Positions 35,904 to 49,593 of a stretch of DNA of 64,000 bases are shown piece by piece. The translations under genes and the position numbers were made by a program. The notes beneath the pieces were generated by a model that worked only from the letters and a program-made list of their open reading frames with translations, searched no databases and had not been told where the DNA came from. Positions within the stretch are counted from its first letter, which is position 1; the number at the start of each line of letters is the position of its first letter. Origin of the DNA: Zanthoxylum bungeanum (Eukaryota > Streptophyta > Magnoliopsida > Sapindales > Rutaceae); assembly GCA_019454045.1 (NCBI GenBank), contig SKCR01007575.1:31289-95288 (forward strand). Reading direction: 5' to 3'.

Positions 35904-36461
35904 CCAATACTAGTTTTAAAATTTTTATTTTTGATACTGGATGTGGTACTCACATATGTACTGATGTGCAGGATCTGCAGATTAGCAGGAGACTGGCTTC
36001 AGATGAGATCGACCTACAAGTCGGAAATGGGACGAGAGTCGCTGTTTTGGCCGTTGGCACCTATGTTTTGAATCTGCCATCGGGGCATGTACTTACATTA
36101 GGTGACTGTTATTTTGTACCTAGTTTGACTAGGAATATCATCTCTGTATCTAGTTTAACCCAATGCAGGTATACCTTTGTATTCAGGAACATTAGGTGTT
36201 TTTGTATATAAAGATGATATTGAAATATGTACAGCAGATGTGAATAATGGTCTTTATATTTTGAATATAAACGAATCTCAAACATATAACATGACAAAAA
36301 AAGGCTCAAATTGAGTAAAACATATGAGACTTATTTGTGGCATTGTCGTCTGGGACACATTAACATGACTCGTATATCCACTCTTTCGAAGAATGGATAC
36401 TTGGATGGATTTGATCCTAATTCATATGATGTATGTGAATCTTGTTTGTTGGGCAAAATCC
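35904..36461 (+). pseudogene. Family A protease/pre-integrase fragment inserted between LTR pieces
   Basis: Plus-strand translation gives the aspartic protease segment FDTGCGTHICTDVQDLQ and GDCYFVPSLTRNIISVSSL. After a frameshift near 36205 comes the zinc-binding pre-integrase segment YLWHCRLGHINMTRISTL ... CESCLLGK. The normal catalytic D-[ST]-G triad is present as DTG. Both edges are abrupt and show short shared sequence with the LTR (ATGT on the left, CACCTT on the right). It runs opposite to the LTR pieces that enclose it. Confidence 0.8.
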
Positions 36462-36610
36462 TAATTCACCTTGATTCACTCTTTTATGTGCTAGCAAGAA
36501 TAAATTTTGAAAAAAAAAATTGCCCCTCCAAGAGTGCAAAGTTTCGGCCAAGGAGAGAGTTGGGAGAGAGAGATGAGTTCTTGTGTTTTTATTTTCCAAA
36601 AGCTTATGAC

Positions 36611-37092
36611 TAGGGGTGAGCAAAACCGGTTTCGGTTCCGGTTCCGCATGGAACCGGAACCTACCCGGAAAAAATCGGTTCCTAACTAAGTGGAACCGGA
36701 ACCTACCCAATTAAATAGGGTACTCTATTATTCGGTTCCAATTCGGTTCCGGTCCGGTTCCAGTCCGGTTCCGAATTACCCTATTAATATAACATTGTCA
36801 GATCAATAAAATTGAAATATATTAACAAAGTATACAAATGATCATGCATTGCAAGCCATGCATTTAATCTTATTGCCAGTGGCATCTATTTGTTGAGGCA
36901 GAATAAAGTTGTTTATTTATTGGGTTGATGATCATCCTTGTTGCTCATATAGAACAAGCAGGAAACATAAATAAAAGCAAAAGAAAAGGCCTCAAACTAA
37001 TTCTTGATCTTTGATCTTGAAGGGCTTTTGCTCTTGGAATTGGTACAAGTAATCCGCGTTGAAAGAGTTGTGTTTATATATTAGACAAAACA

Positions 37093-37182
<90 letters not shown>

Positions 37183-37540
37183 TAATATAATAATAATAAT
37201 AACCCTTGCTCTGTTTCCTTCAATTTATCCATAAAAACATAATCCTACACAAGAATCCCATTTTTTTAATCAAAACAAATGACGCAAACAAGAGATAAAA
37301 CAATCTGCTGCTACATGTATTAAAAATGGGTAAAAATTGGGTATTTAATCCTGATCTCAAATGCGGTTCCGGTTCCATGGTCCGGTTCCGGTTCCGACCA
37401 TTTCGGAATCGGAACCTACCCGGATAAAATCGGTTCCTTCATTTTTAGAACCGGAACCTACCCGATTACAATCGGTTTCGGTTCCAAACCCGGAAAATCG
37501 TTCCGGTTCCCGGTAGAACCGGAACCGGTGCTCACCCATA
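36611..37540. mobile_element. Non-autonomous hAT-like transposon with 8-bp target duplication
   Basis: CTTATGAC flanks both ends exactly (36603-36610, 37541-37548). Terminal inverted repeats are TAGGGGTGAGCA and TATGGGTGAGCA. Subterminal regions are dense in GGTTCCGGTTCC and its complement, which is typical of plant hAT MITEs. There is no transposase frame. Splits the family A LTR. Confidence 0.85.
37091..37202 (+). repeat. (AAT)n microsatellite inside the hAT-like element
   Basis: Over 30 AAT/TAA units with two short interruptions. Likely hypervariable. Confidence 0.9.
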
Positions 37541-39168
37541 CTTATGACCAAGTCAACTCACAAAAGTGTGTATATGCTTTCCAAAAGCAAAAGGAAAATT
37601 GTGTTGAAAAGAAATGCATTAAATGCATTCACCCACTTCCATCAATTAGAATGACTAGTGATGTAAGTTGGTGGGCCCCACTTTAAATTCAAAATTCAAG
37701 TGGGCTTGCACAACACACTTCGGGCTCGGGTTCGTTTAATCCGATTAAACGAATTTTCTGTCGCGACATAATTAAATCCAATTTAATTAAATAATAATGC
37801 CTCGTAAAGTTATTACGAAAGTCGCTCGCGAAATTCCAAATTAATTCGTTCGCTTGAATTAAAATCCAATTTTAATTCCGTGTTGAAATCCGATTTCAAT
37901 TAATATATCCGATATATTATTTTAGCCCAAATAAATAAATAAAATGGAAAAATCCAATTTCACTATTAAATTTATTTTACCGATTAATTCCAAATTAATC
38001 GCGTTCTCTTCTCTCGACGAATTTAATCCCAGATAAATTCTCGACGCAATTAATCCTAGATTAATTCTTACCATAATTAATCCCATATCAATTTTCTCTC
38101 TCATAATTAATCCCAGATTAATTTTGTTCGAGTCAAATCTCATCGGTGAATCTTCGGGAAGCGACCCAAGAAATCCCTGGATATGTTGGCAGTAAATCCG
38201 GTCATCGGACTATCCGAACACGTGCGTACCCGGTATCACATTCTTACCGATTTACAAGACATGGTTGACTTCTAGGAAAGCACCATGCCTACCAAATTCT
38301 CCAGAAATATTCTATAAAGGAATATATAATCTTTATCAGGCGTAGTATACTAAGTGTTACGTGTTGGGATCCTGTAACGGGTGTCACATGCTAGGCCTTG
38401 GGCCGGAATTGTGTCTGCCCCATATAAAGCATATATCGGATCATTGGCAACTAGTCTCTTTAATCGGATAATCATGACCTAGTCATATTATCCCGATGAC
38501 TGCAGTACTAAGAGTACTAGTTCCGTATCCTACGTGATCATCATCTCCATATAACTGAAGCGATACTTCCATCTTGACATCACACCTAATACACTACGAT
38601 TCTCAGTATACCCAGAAGAGGCGTACACAGAACCTGTTAAAGCCCCGGACGACCAAAACCAAAGTGTACTGATTGTCGCAAGTATTAGCGATGCAAGTCT
38701 CAGGTTAAGACCAAATACACCTACCCTGATTCGGATTCCCATAGACACATAGTCATACTACCAATGAGATTCCGATGGGTCTATCCAGAGCGAAGCTGTT
38801 CCCGTACCATCGGCAAACAAAACCTCATATCACACTTGCAATAGTATCCAATACTTAAATATACGAGAACTATGCTGTTACGCTTCCATAACGCGCACAA
38901 GTGTAATACTAGCCTATTCCGCATTATCGATGTCCAGTCTCGATAATACTACAACTAGGGATATTTAATGATTAAACCTTTCGTGGATTAATACTGTCTC
39001 ATATCTTATTAATCCGGAACTAATCATAAGGAATTTTATCATTTATATATCCGAGCAATCCAATTACAAATGATAAAAAAGCAATTTACATTGTCACATA
39101 GTTAATTTTGTACAAGAACACCATGTCATTTATAAAATAGTGATGCTTTGGGTCATAATTGTCCAACA

Positions 39169-39671
39169 ATCTCCCACTTGGCCTATAGCCAATCACTCAA
39201 GTGTCTAACACCTGAACTATGTACGGGTCGCTCATGCTTATGTTGAGATATCACTTTCGCCAGCGGATTTACAAGGTTATCATCTGATGTGATTTATTCG
39301 ATCATCACATCGTCATGATGTATGATCTCACGAATCAGATAAAACCATCGGAGTACGTACTTGGATCGTTGATGAGATCGTAATTCTTTAGCCTGTGCTG
39401 TAGCCTAGCTCAGCTGCTAACAGAACTACTCCTAATCCAATTAGGAATTTTTATAGATCCAAAATGCTTCTTTTGCTGCCTCAGCTGCAGCAATGTATTC
39501 CGCTTTTGTTGAATCAGCAACAATATCGTGCTTGGAAGATTTCCAGCTCACTGTTCCGTTGTTCAAACAAAATTACGTACCATTATTGCGACTCAAAGTC
39601 GCCTTTATCGGTTTGGAAACTTGCAACGGTGAACTCAGTCACTTTAAGTTCTCATTCTCCATAGCTTAAGA
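39169..39671 (-). pseudogene. Outer family A element: polypurine tract and RNase H end
   Basis: Minus-strand sequence corresponds to 57100-57610 of the plus-strand copy (RNase H region around ADSTTEAEYI, then the 3' untranslated end and polypurine tract). Many small changes and stops. It is interrupted at 39671 by the nested element and resumes at 49594. Confidence 0.75.
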
Positions 39672-41660
39672 TGTTGGGTTTCTACTATAGTCCCAAGATC
39701 AAATTAAGCAAAGAAAATATGTGAATACTTCAAAGTAAAGTTGTGGAATACTCACTTTGATCGGTTGGATATTTGCGGAGAGTTCAAAAATTCCCTTTGA
39801 TGTATTCGACCAAGCCCATTTTTTTGCTCCTTTGATTCGGTCAACCTCCATGGAAATGATCTTCAAGCTCCAAGCTTTGATTTGTGATTCCATGCTCATG
39901 AATGAGTTTCCCTATCACATTTGAATGACTCCTTTGATGTGCTAGCACTCTTGAAAAATTGCCACAATTTTTCTATTTGCTTGTTACAAGTCTCGGCCAA
40001 GCCAAGAGATGAGAGAAAAATTGGCACCATTGCCGTGAGGTGGAGAAGGAGAGAAGAAGAGGATGAAGTTGTGAGTGTTGTGTAATCTAATACACAACAA
40101 TGAAAGTCAAATACCAAAATAATAAAAAATGGTAAATGTCTTTCAAGCCATCACTTTAGTGTGTTCCACACTCAACCATCAACCAACAACTTCCATCATA
40201 TTAAAGTGATAAAGTTGACTAGTGATGTGACGCATGATGTGACTTGTGGGCCCCACTTGATTCGAAATGCGAGTGGGCCCGCAAACACTCCCGGGCTCGA
40301 GTTCGCTAATTTCGAATTAACGAATTTTCCGTTGCGACGTAATTAAATCAAATTTAATTAAATAATTATGCCTAGCAAAATCACTATTCACGTCGCTAGC
40401 GAATTAATTCTAAATTAACTCGTTCGCCCGAATTAAAATCCAATTTTAATTCCGCGTCGAAATCAATTTCGTTTAATATATCGAATATATTATTTAATCG
40501 ATTAATTCCAAATTAATCGTCATCTCTCTTTAAATAATATTTTATCCCAGATAAAATATCTCCGTAATTAATCCCAGATTAATTTTCTCTCTATATTAAT
40601 TAATCCCAGATTAATAATGTGCGAGTCATACATCATCAGTGAATCTTCGGGAAACGACCCATGAGATCCCTAGATATGTTGGCAGTAAATCCGGTCGTCG
40701 GACTATCCGAACACGTACGTACCTAGTACTACGTTTTTACGGATTTACAAGATATGTTTGGCTTCTAGCAAAGCACCATGCCTACCCAATTCTCTAGAAA
40801 TATTCTTAAAGGAATATGTAATCTATATCAGGCGCAGTATACGTAGTATTGCGTATTGCGATCCAGTATCAAATGTCACGTGCTAGGCCTGGGGCTGGAA
40901 TTGTGTCTGCCCCGTACGAAGCACATATCGGATCTCTGGTAACTAGTCTCTATAATCGGATAATCATGACCTAGTCATATTATCCTGATGACTGCAGTAC
41001 TAAAGACTATTAGTTCTGTATCCTACGTGACCATCATCTCTACTATGACTGGAGTGATACTTCCATCTTGACATCACACCCAATACACTACGATTCTCAA
41101 TATACCCAGAAGAGGCGTACACAGAACCTGTTAAAGCCCTGGACGACCAAAACCAAAGTATATTGATTGTCGCAAGTATTAGCGGTGCAAGTCTCAGGTT
41201 AAGACCAAATACACCTACCTTGATTCAGACTTCCATAGACACATAGTCATACTACCAATGGAATTCCGAGGGGTCTATCCAGAGCGAAGCTGTTTCCGTA
41301 CCATCGGTAAACACAACCTCCTATTACACTTGCATGAGCATCCAATACCCAAATATATGAGAACTATGTTGTTATGCTCCCATAACACGCACAAGTGCAA
41401 TACTAGTCTATTCCGCATTATCGATGTCCAATCTCGATAATACTCCGACTAGGGATGTTTTAATGATTAAACCTTCATGGATTGATACTGTCTCATATCT
41501 TATCAATCCGGAACTAATCATATGGACTTTTATAATTTATATATCCCGGTAATCTAATTACAAATGATAAAAGAGCAATTTCCTTTGTCACATAGTTAAT
41601 TTGTACAACAACACCATGTTCTGTACAAATAGTGATGCTATGGGTCATAATTTTCCAACA
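39672..41660 (-). repeat. 3' LTR of nested family A element
   Basis: Plus-strand ends TGTTGGGTTTCT...TTTTCCAACA, 1,989 bp. It has about 37 bp near 40020-40060 absent from the 5' LTR. Confidence 0.88.
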
Positions 41661-43260
41661 ATCTCCCACTTGGCCTATAACCAATCACTCAAGTGTCCTA
41701 CACTTGAACTATGTACGGTTCGCTCAAACTTTTGCTGAGAAAATGCTTTCATCAGCGGATTTGCAAAGTTATCATCTGATACGATTTATTCGATCATCAC
41801 ATCGCCACGATGTATGATCCGAACGAATCAGATGAATAGTTGAAGTATATACTTGGATCATTGATGAGACCATTAATTCTTTAGCCTCTGTTGTAGCCTA
41901 GCTCAGCTCCTAACAGAATTACTCATAATCTAATTAGGATTATTAAGATCCAAATGGCTTCTATTGCTGCCTCAGCTGCAGCAATATTCCGCCTTTGTTG
42001 TTTATTCGGAAATAGTATCTTGCTTGGAAGATTTCCAGCTCACTGTTCCGTTATTCAAACTATATTGTACCTTTATTACGACTTATAGTCGTTTTTATCG
42101 GTTAGGAAACTTGCAACAGTGAACCCAGTCATTTCAAGTTCTCATTTTCCATAGTATAAGAAAGCATCCTTAGATCATCTAAGATAATTAAGGATGTTCT
42201 TAACATCAATCCATTGACTATCAGTTGGATTGGCCTGATTGTGACTCCATATGCTCAAAGCATATGAGACACCAGGTCGCGTACATTTATTTCAATATAC
42301 GAGTTTTCGGAGAGTGCCAACAACTTTTAGATCTATCCCAGTAGATCCTTATTCCTAGAATAAAGGTTGTTTCTCCCAAGAATTATATGGAGAATTTTCA
42401 TGAAAGCCAAGCTTTCACCGATTGTATTATGGGAATATCATTTCCAAGAAATGATATATCATCATTATGTAGGACATTCACTATCAGTGCGCTCCCACTA
42501 ACCTCCTTATATACAAGAATCATTTCATTTTGAATTAAATCATATACCATTATGATTACATCAAAACTACAATTCCAAGAATGCAATGCTTGCTTCAATC
42601 CATAAATGGATCGAATTTAACTTGCAAACCTTGTTTGCTCGTTTTGGTACGACAACACCGTCAGGATATTGTAAACATCCTCCAAAAGGTTTCCGTTTAA
42701 GGAAAGCGATTCTGACGTTCAGCTGCCATATTTCATAAATGAAACATGCAGTATTAGCAAGCATTATCCAAATGGATTTAACCATGGCAACGATTAAAAG
42801 GTTTCATCGTAATCGACACAATGTTGATAACGATACCTTTTTGCTACAAGCCTAGATTTGTACGTTGGTATGTTGCCATTCATGTATGTCTTCCTTGAAG
42901 ACTTATACTATACCAATAGACACAATGTCTTCTAGTACATCAACCAGTATCTAAACTTGGTTGGTATACATGGAATCCATTTCGGATATCATGGCACTTT
43001 TCCATAATAGGGAGTCGATACCTTGTATCACTTCCTCATACGTAGTCAGTTTGTCTTCCTCAATAAGATTGACATCTTCATGAGGTGAGTTCAGAAACCC
43101 ATACCTCCCAGGTTGTTTTCTGACTCTCTCCGACTTACGCGGTTCTTGTGTATTTGAAGATTGTGGTACAGTTTCATCACTGATGAACTATTTGTGTTCC
43201 ATTAAGGAATCGGTGCCTGGAATAGTATCACTCAGATTTTCATCGAGTTTTACTTTCCTC
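41661..43260 (-). pseudogene. Nested family A element: RNase H and reverse transcriptase, decayed
   Basis: Corresponds in order to 57600 back to about 55870 of the plus-strand copy. The RNase H region is at about 41900-42140, and the RT region around the catalytic YVDD box falls at about 42470-42500, where the copy carries substitutions. The only residual frames are 42398-42598 and 42567-42785. Frameshifts and stops throughout; no functional enzyme. Confidence 0.7.
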
Positions 43261-44540
43261 CCACTTACCACTGCATATAGGTATTCCTCTTAGGAAAACC
43301 GCATGGAGAGCAACAATTAAATTGTTCTCTAGTGAGTTGTATAAGTACTATACTTTGGTTTCCCTAGGATAACCTACAAATTAGGCACTTATCCGATTTG
43401 GGGTTCTAGTTTGGTATCATCCAAACATATGCCTAGCATATCCAAATCTTCAGGAATGAGAAAATCCGGTTTTTTTCCTGTTCATATCTAATATGAAATC
43501 TGTCAAACAGATTTTTCATGGAACCTTATTCAAAATAAGTTGTGCACTGTTTAATGCGTATCCACAGAAGGAAAATGGTAGCTCAAAGCGACTCATGATT
43601 AACCTTATCATGTCCAACAAAATTCAGTTTCTCAGTTCGGACACACCGTCAAATTGAGGTGTTCCGTGAAGAGTCCATCATGAAAGAATACTATACTCTT
43701 TCAAGTAATTGAGAAACTTATAGCTTAAGTATTTTCCACCACGGTCTAACCGTGATGTTTTAATACTTTAGCCGATCTATCTGCCTACTTCGTGTCGAAA
43801 CTCTTTGATTTTATCAAAAGTTTCCGATTCGTGTTTCAAAAGAAACACATAACCATAACGCGATGCCACATCCGTAAAGGTTACGAAGTGTTCATATCCA
43901 CCTCTAGCCTAGCTAGATATGGGCCCACTTACGTCACTATGAACGAGGGCTAACAGATCGATGTCATTTGTACTTTTACCAATTAAAATATGTTTTAGGC
44001 ACTTTGCCTAATAAACTAGATTCGTAGACATTATTTGAATACAATCAAATCTGTCCTAGTATCCAATCTTCAAAAGTGTGGATATACGAGTCTTGTTTAA
44101 TGTGTCCCAGACTACAATGCCACAAATAAGTCTCATCTGATTAAGTCAGTTTGAGCTATTTGTTTGTCATGTCATATGTATGAGATTCATTTATATTCAA
44201 AATATAAATACTGTTATTTACATCTAATGTGTTTATCTCAATATCATCTTTATAAAATAAAACACTTTAGTGTTCTAGAATATAAAGGTATACCCGCAAC
44301 AAGTTATACTCTGATATAGAGATAATGTTTCTAGTCAAACTAGGTACATTTTAACAGTTTCCTAATTTAAGTACACACCCGAAGGGTAGTTCATAAACTT
44401 AGGTTTCTACGGTTAAAACAGCGACTCTCGTCCCGTTTCTGATTCGCAGATCAATCTCAACTGAAGTCAGTCTCCTGCTTATCAGCAGATCCCGTACATA
44501 ACATTTGTATGTACCACATCTAGTATCAAAAATCCAATTT
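43261..44540 (-). pseudogene. Nested family A element: integrase and protease, decayed
   Basis: Aligns with the plus-strand copy from its protease (about 54560) to its integrase end (about 55860). No frame longer than about 60 codons is left. The pre-integrase zinc region lies near 44040-44130 and the core near 43640-43940. Confidence 0.7.
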
Positions 44541-45290
44541 TGAAACTAATAGCGAACATGTTAATGATAAACATACTTAAAGCTGGAGCCTTGCCCCGCT
44601 TTTACTTCCTTCATGTCTGCCTTGTCCATACGACAGTCACGCATCCAGTGACCCCGTTTGCCACAGTTTAGGCAGACATCTTGGGATATGTCATTTGTCT
44701 TCCCAAAAGACTGTGATGATTTTGCCTTTGCCCCTTTTAGAAGCTCTGGCTCTGCCTCCTTGAGCATAGCCATCAACTCTCCAAGAGTTTACTCTTTGTT
44801 CACAATGAACCTGTCCCAGCTTTCGGGTAGAGACTATAAGATCAAATCTTTAGTAGTCTCGGCCACGTAGGTAATTCCCAGCTTACCTTGCTGATTGATG
44901 TCAGCAATCATATGCGACACCTAGTGCTCGATAGATGTACCCTCTGACATACACGAGTTTAAGAGCTTCTTATGCAATTTATACTTCCAAGATCTAAGAA
45001 TAGATCTATGAAGATCTTTAATTTCAATATCATGTTATAAGGATCTAATCCTTTATTTTGACAACGAAATTAAAGTCTCATTGCATTAAGAAAAATGGAT
45101 TGAGCACTAAAGTTATCATCACATGAATCTTCCAAAGATCATGTTCTACTATTTTCTCAACTACGGGCTTAGGCCCGAGATGTTTCTCTATCAAATAAAG
45201 TAACTCCTCAGTTCCCAGGACTATCCTGAGGTATTATTCCCAGGTTTATGTTTTCAACACTAATCTTTCAGTTATCTTGATTTCTATAGT
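44541..45290 (-). pseudogene. Nested family A element: gag, decayed
   Basis: The best-preserved frame (44776-44561) holds CLNCGKRGHWMRDC, the CCHC nucleic-acid-binding knuckle. The preceding lysine-rich linker is shorter than in other copies. The upstream helical core is broken by stops and small deletions. Confidence 0.7.
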
Positions 45291-47635
45291 CCAACTATCC
45301 AATCAACGATTTCAGGTACTATTTAATATAATGATTATTATAGTCTAACTATATAATCAACTATAATTTAATTATTTAAATTCAAATATATTGATTACTA
45401 TAATCCAATTATATAATCAACTATAATTTGAAGTAATTTGAATACAGTCCAACTGTTAAATTAAAACAACGATATTAGTCCAACTAATATTTATTCGAGT
45501 AATGACAAAAAATTGAAATGAGCGCGTATTGGCAAGTATCTAAACGAAATTGAAAATTTAATACCTGCCTCCCACTATTTTTCGGCGAGCCTCTAACCCT
45601 CTGTTGAGTACTCGGGAAACCTTGTTTCCTAGTGGGCTAGGATCCCGTTAAATAACACACAATCTTGACTTTGGCCAACAAGCTGTATGATATTTAACTA
45701 GGTAGATCTCTAAGATCAATTGGATCTCATCCAATTCCTAGATCCAGTAGGTGGACATCCAAGTCCGAAACATATATCTTATATATGCCAATATATCCAA
45801 TATATTTTTTTTGGAAAAAGTTACAACAATATATCCAATATATTCCCTAACCTTTTTCCTCTGAATCAATTAAGCCATGGCTTTGGCACAACAAACTTAA
45901 TGATTTCAGTTAAGCGGGACCCATTGACCTTGGAAAGCTTCGTAATCGATGTCGATGGACAAGAAGTGATCTTGATTTTGGCCAACAAATCACAACTTGG
46001 ACAAGACATGCGATATGGAACAAAGCCTTCATGATTCAAACACATCCGCGATGGACAAAGGCCTTGACTTTGGCCAACAAACCAGTTCCAATCTTGGATC
46101 TTGAGAATGAATCATTCAATGGAAGGAAAAATGCTTAATATATGTTGAGGGTTTTTCGCGTAATTGGCAACCAATTAATTATCTTTGTTAAGGTCTCATC
46201 ATACATCCTTAAACATGCATTCTAAAAAAACATAATAAGGCGCATAAATAAATTAATAATGATATGCAGATGGATTTATAAAACAACTTGTTCCTAGAAC
46301 AAATCTCTCCATTTCCTCTCTTCCGCTAGCACAAATCTTACTTCTACCCAATTACATAACACTTCTAAAGAAACCTCATTTACATTGAGGGGGATAGGTG
46401 AGAAGAGAAATACAAAGAATCAAGAGGTAATAGGCTGTACACGCAGGTCCAATTTAATAAATTCTAAATTTATTACAACAATTTCCAAAATTGCCCTCAC
46501 CCATCTAATATCCATCCGATATACATTATTCATACATCACATCCATGTATTCACACAAAGCATGTTATCAATCAATCTAATCCAATTAATTAATCTGAAA
46601 TTAATGACCATCCAATGTTCAAACAACGATTTGATTTGCGCGAGTCAAACTCGTTTTAAGAATAAGTACTCAAAGTACGAATTCTTGAATTATATTAAAC
46701 TACAACATTAAATCCAATTTAATTTGTATTCAATACTAATTCTTTATTTAATTCCAAATTAAATAATTACACTTTATTAATGAGCCTTTTGCGACTTAGA
46801 TTCTAAATTCAATCTTTACGGGTCTCAAAGCCCAATTAACATCCAATGTCAATTTAATTAAAGTCCAATGGGCTTTCAATTAATTTATAAGGCATGGACT
46901 TTGGTCAATATGGGTCAAACCCAAATACCAAAGCCCAATTTAAGGAATCACCCTTATTTGCCAAAAATCAATTTAGGCCCATTAGGCCTAATTAAAATTT
47001 TAAAGGCCCATTTAATTATATTTGGAATTTATGGAAATGGTTTTGGGCCCAATTGGATCCAACCAATTAACCTAAACCATATTTGGCCCAACCAAGCCCA
47101 TTAAGCCCAAATACAACTATAAAAGCCCAATTCCAAATTTAGCCCAACTAATTAAATTACAAAATTCCAAATTTCACAATTTAATTAACTAAAGTGCATT
47201 AGCTATAATTAATTACTTAAATCAACATTTCCAAAACACCAATTTAATCAATTAATCATACTTTCTAATTATCAATTCATGTCCAACATAATTGAAGCAA
47301 AATCAATCCCATTTCCATGTTAAAACTCACAGCAATTAGGGGATTTATGTCCGATTTCGATTTTAATCCAATTAAATCCTAAATCAACATTTCCCAAGTC
47401 TTTCAAACTCATCCAATGATTCAAAAAACAAAATCACCATGACTTAGGGTAACACCAAACTTTCGGCCAAGCCAATAATTTGGGGAAAATTTGATCCAAT
47501 TCAATTTTCATCAAATTGATCACAAATAACTCTAAGTTATCATCATTCAAGCATACTCAAACAATCAATTTCATCCAAACATGCTTAAATCAATTTTACC
47601 TAATTTTACCCTAATTCATTTTCATGCTTAATCAA
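45291..47635 (-). other. Nested family A element: leader
   Basis: Same layout as 20249-22435, with cttgactttggccaacaa-type repeats near 45663, 45886, 45970 and 46063. A local insertion of T-rich sequence (about 45805-45825) is private to this copy. The open frames at 45720-46034, 46385-46711 and 46868-47104 are not kept in the other leaders. Confidence 0.6.
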
Positions 47636-47649
47636 GGCTCTGATACCAT

Positions 47650-49593
47650 TGTTGGGTTTCTACTATAGTCCCAAGATCAAATTCAGCAAAGAAAATATGT
47701 GAATACTTCAAAGTAAAGTTGTGGAATACTCACTTTAGTCGGTTGGATGTTTACGGAGAGTTCAAAAATTCCCTTTGATGTATTCGGCCAAGCCCATTTT
47801 TTTGCTTCTTTGATTCGGTCAACCTCCATGGAAATGATCTTCAAGCTCCAAGCTTTGATTTGTGATTCCATGCTCATGAATGGGTTTCCCTATCACCTTT
47901 GAATGACTCATTTGGTGTGCTAGCACTCTTGAAAAATTGCCACAATTTTTCTATTTGCTTGTTACAAGTCTCGGCCAAGCCAAGAGAGGAGAGGATGAAG
48001 TTGTGAGTGTTGTGTAATCTAATACACAAAAATGAAAGTCAAATACCAAAATAATAAAAAAATGGTAAATGTCTTTCAAGCCATCACTTTAGTGTGTTCC
48101 ACACTCAACCATCAACCAACAACTTCCATCACATTAAAGTGATAAAGTTGACTAGTGATGTGACGCATGATGTGACTTGTGGGCCCTACTTGATTCGAAA
48201 TGCGAGTGAGCCCGCAAACACTCCCGGGCTCGGGTTCGCTAATTCCGAATTAACGAATTTTCCGTTGCGACGTAATTAAATCAAATTTAATTAAATAATT
48301 ATACATAGCAAAATCAATATTCACGTCGCTAGCGAATTAATTCTAAATTAACTCGTTCGCCCGAATTAAAATCCAATTTTAATTCCGTATCGAAATCCAA
48401 TTTTGTTTAATATATCGAATATATTATTTTATCGATTAATTCTAAATTAATCGTCTCTCTCTTTAAATAATATTTTATCCCAGATAAAATATCTCCGTAA
48501 TTAATCCCAGATTAATTTTCTCTCTATATTAATTAATCCCAGATTAATAATGTGCGAGTCATACGTCATCGGTGAATCTTCGGGAAGCGACCCATGAGAT
48601 CCCCGGATATGTTGGCAGTAAATCCGGTCGTCGGACTATCCGAACACGTACGTACCTAGTACTACGTTTTTACCGATTTACAAGACATGGTTGGCTTCTA
48701 GTAAAGCACCATGCCAACCCAATTCTCCAGAAATATTCTTAAAGGAATATGTAATCTATATCAAGCGTAGTATACATAGTATTGCATATTACGATTCATT
48801 ATCGGATGTCACGTGCTAGGCCTGGGTCTGGAATTGTGTCTGCCCCGTACGAAGCACATGTCGGATCTCTGGTAACTAGTCTCTATAATCGGATAATCAT
48901 GACCTAGTCATATTATCCCGATGACTGCAGTACTAAAGAGTACTAGTTCCGTATCCTACATGACCATCATCTCCACTATGACTGGAGTGATACTTCCATC
49001 TTGACATCACACCCAATACACTACGATTCTCAATATACCCAGAAGAGGCGTACACAGAACCTGTTAAAGCCCTGGACGACCAAAACCAAAGTATATTGAT
49101 TGTCGCAAGTATTAGCGGTGCAAGTCTCAGGTTAAGACCAAATACACCTACCTTGATTCGGACTTCCATAGACACATAGTCATACTACCAATGGAATTCC
49201 GAGGGGTCTATCCAGAGCGAAGCTGTTTCCGTACCATCGGTAAACACAACCTCCCATTACACTTGCATGAGCATCCAATACCCAAATATATAAGAACTAT
49301 GCTGTTATGCTCCCATAACATGCACAAGTGCAATACTAGTCTATTCCGCATTATCGATGTCCAATCTCGATAATACTCCGACTAGGGATGTTTTAATGAT
49401 TAAACCTTCATGGATTGATACTGTCTCATATCTTATCAATCCGGAACTAATCATATGGACTTTTATCATTTATATATCCCGGTAATCTAATTACAAATGA
49501 AAGAAGAGCAATTTCCTTTGTCACATAGTTAATTTGTACAACAACACCATGTTATGTACAAATAGTGATGCTATGGGTCATAATTATCCAACA
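47650..49593 (-). repeat. 5' LTR of nested family A element
   Basis: TGTTGGGTTTCT...TTATCCAACA, 1,944 bp, preceded on the left by the primer site ggctctgataccat (47636-47649). Confidence 0.88.

Larger units (their letters stand above)
36462..39168 (-). repeat. Family A 3' LTR of the outer element, carrying a hAT insertion
   Basis: LTR sequence from about 170 bp inside its U5 end to the terminus GTCCAACA at 39168, interrupted by the hAT-like element at 36611-37540. The polypurine tract (minus strand AGTGGGAGA) follows at 39170-39182, so this is the 3' LTR of a minus-strand element whose body continues at 39169-39671 and 49594-50003. Confidence 0.8.
39672..49593 (-). mobile_element. Full-length Copia family A element, nested, 5-bp target duplication
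   Basis: LTRs 39672-41660 (3') and 47650-49593 (5'); target duplication TAAGA at 39667-39671 and 49594-49598. Removing the insert rejoins the RNase H sequence of the outer element. The polypurine tract lies beside 41660 and the primer site at 47636-47649. The LTRs differ at about 11 of the first 290 positions by eye, plus one indel near 40020. The coding region is much more damaged than that, so the element was probably mobilised by proteins of relatives. Confidence 0.85.
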
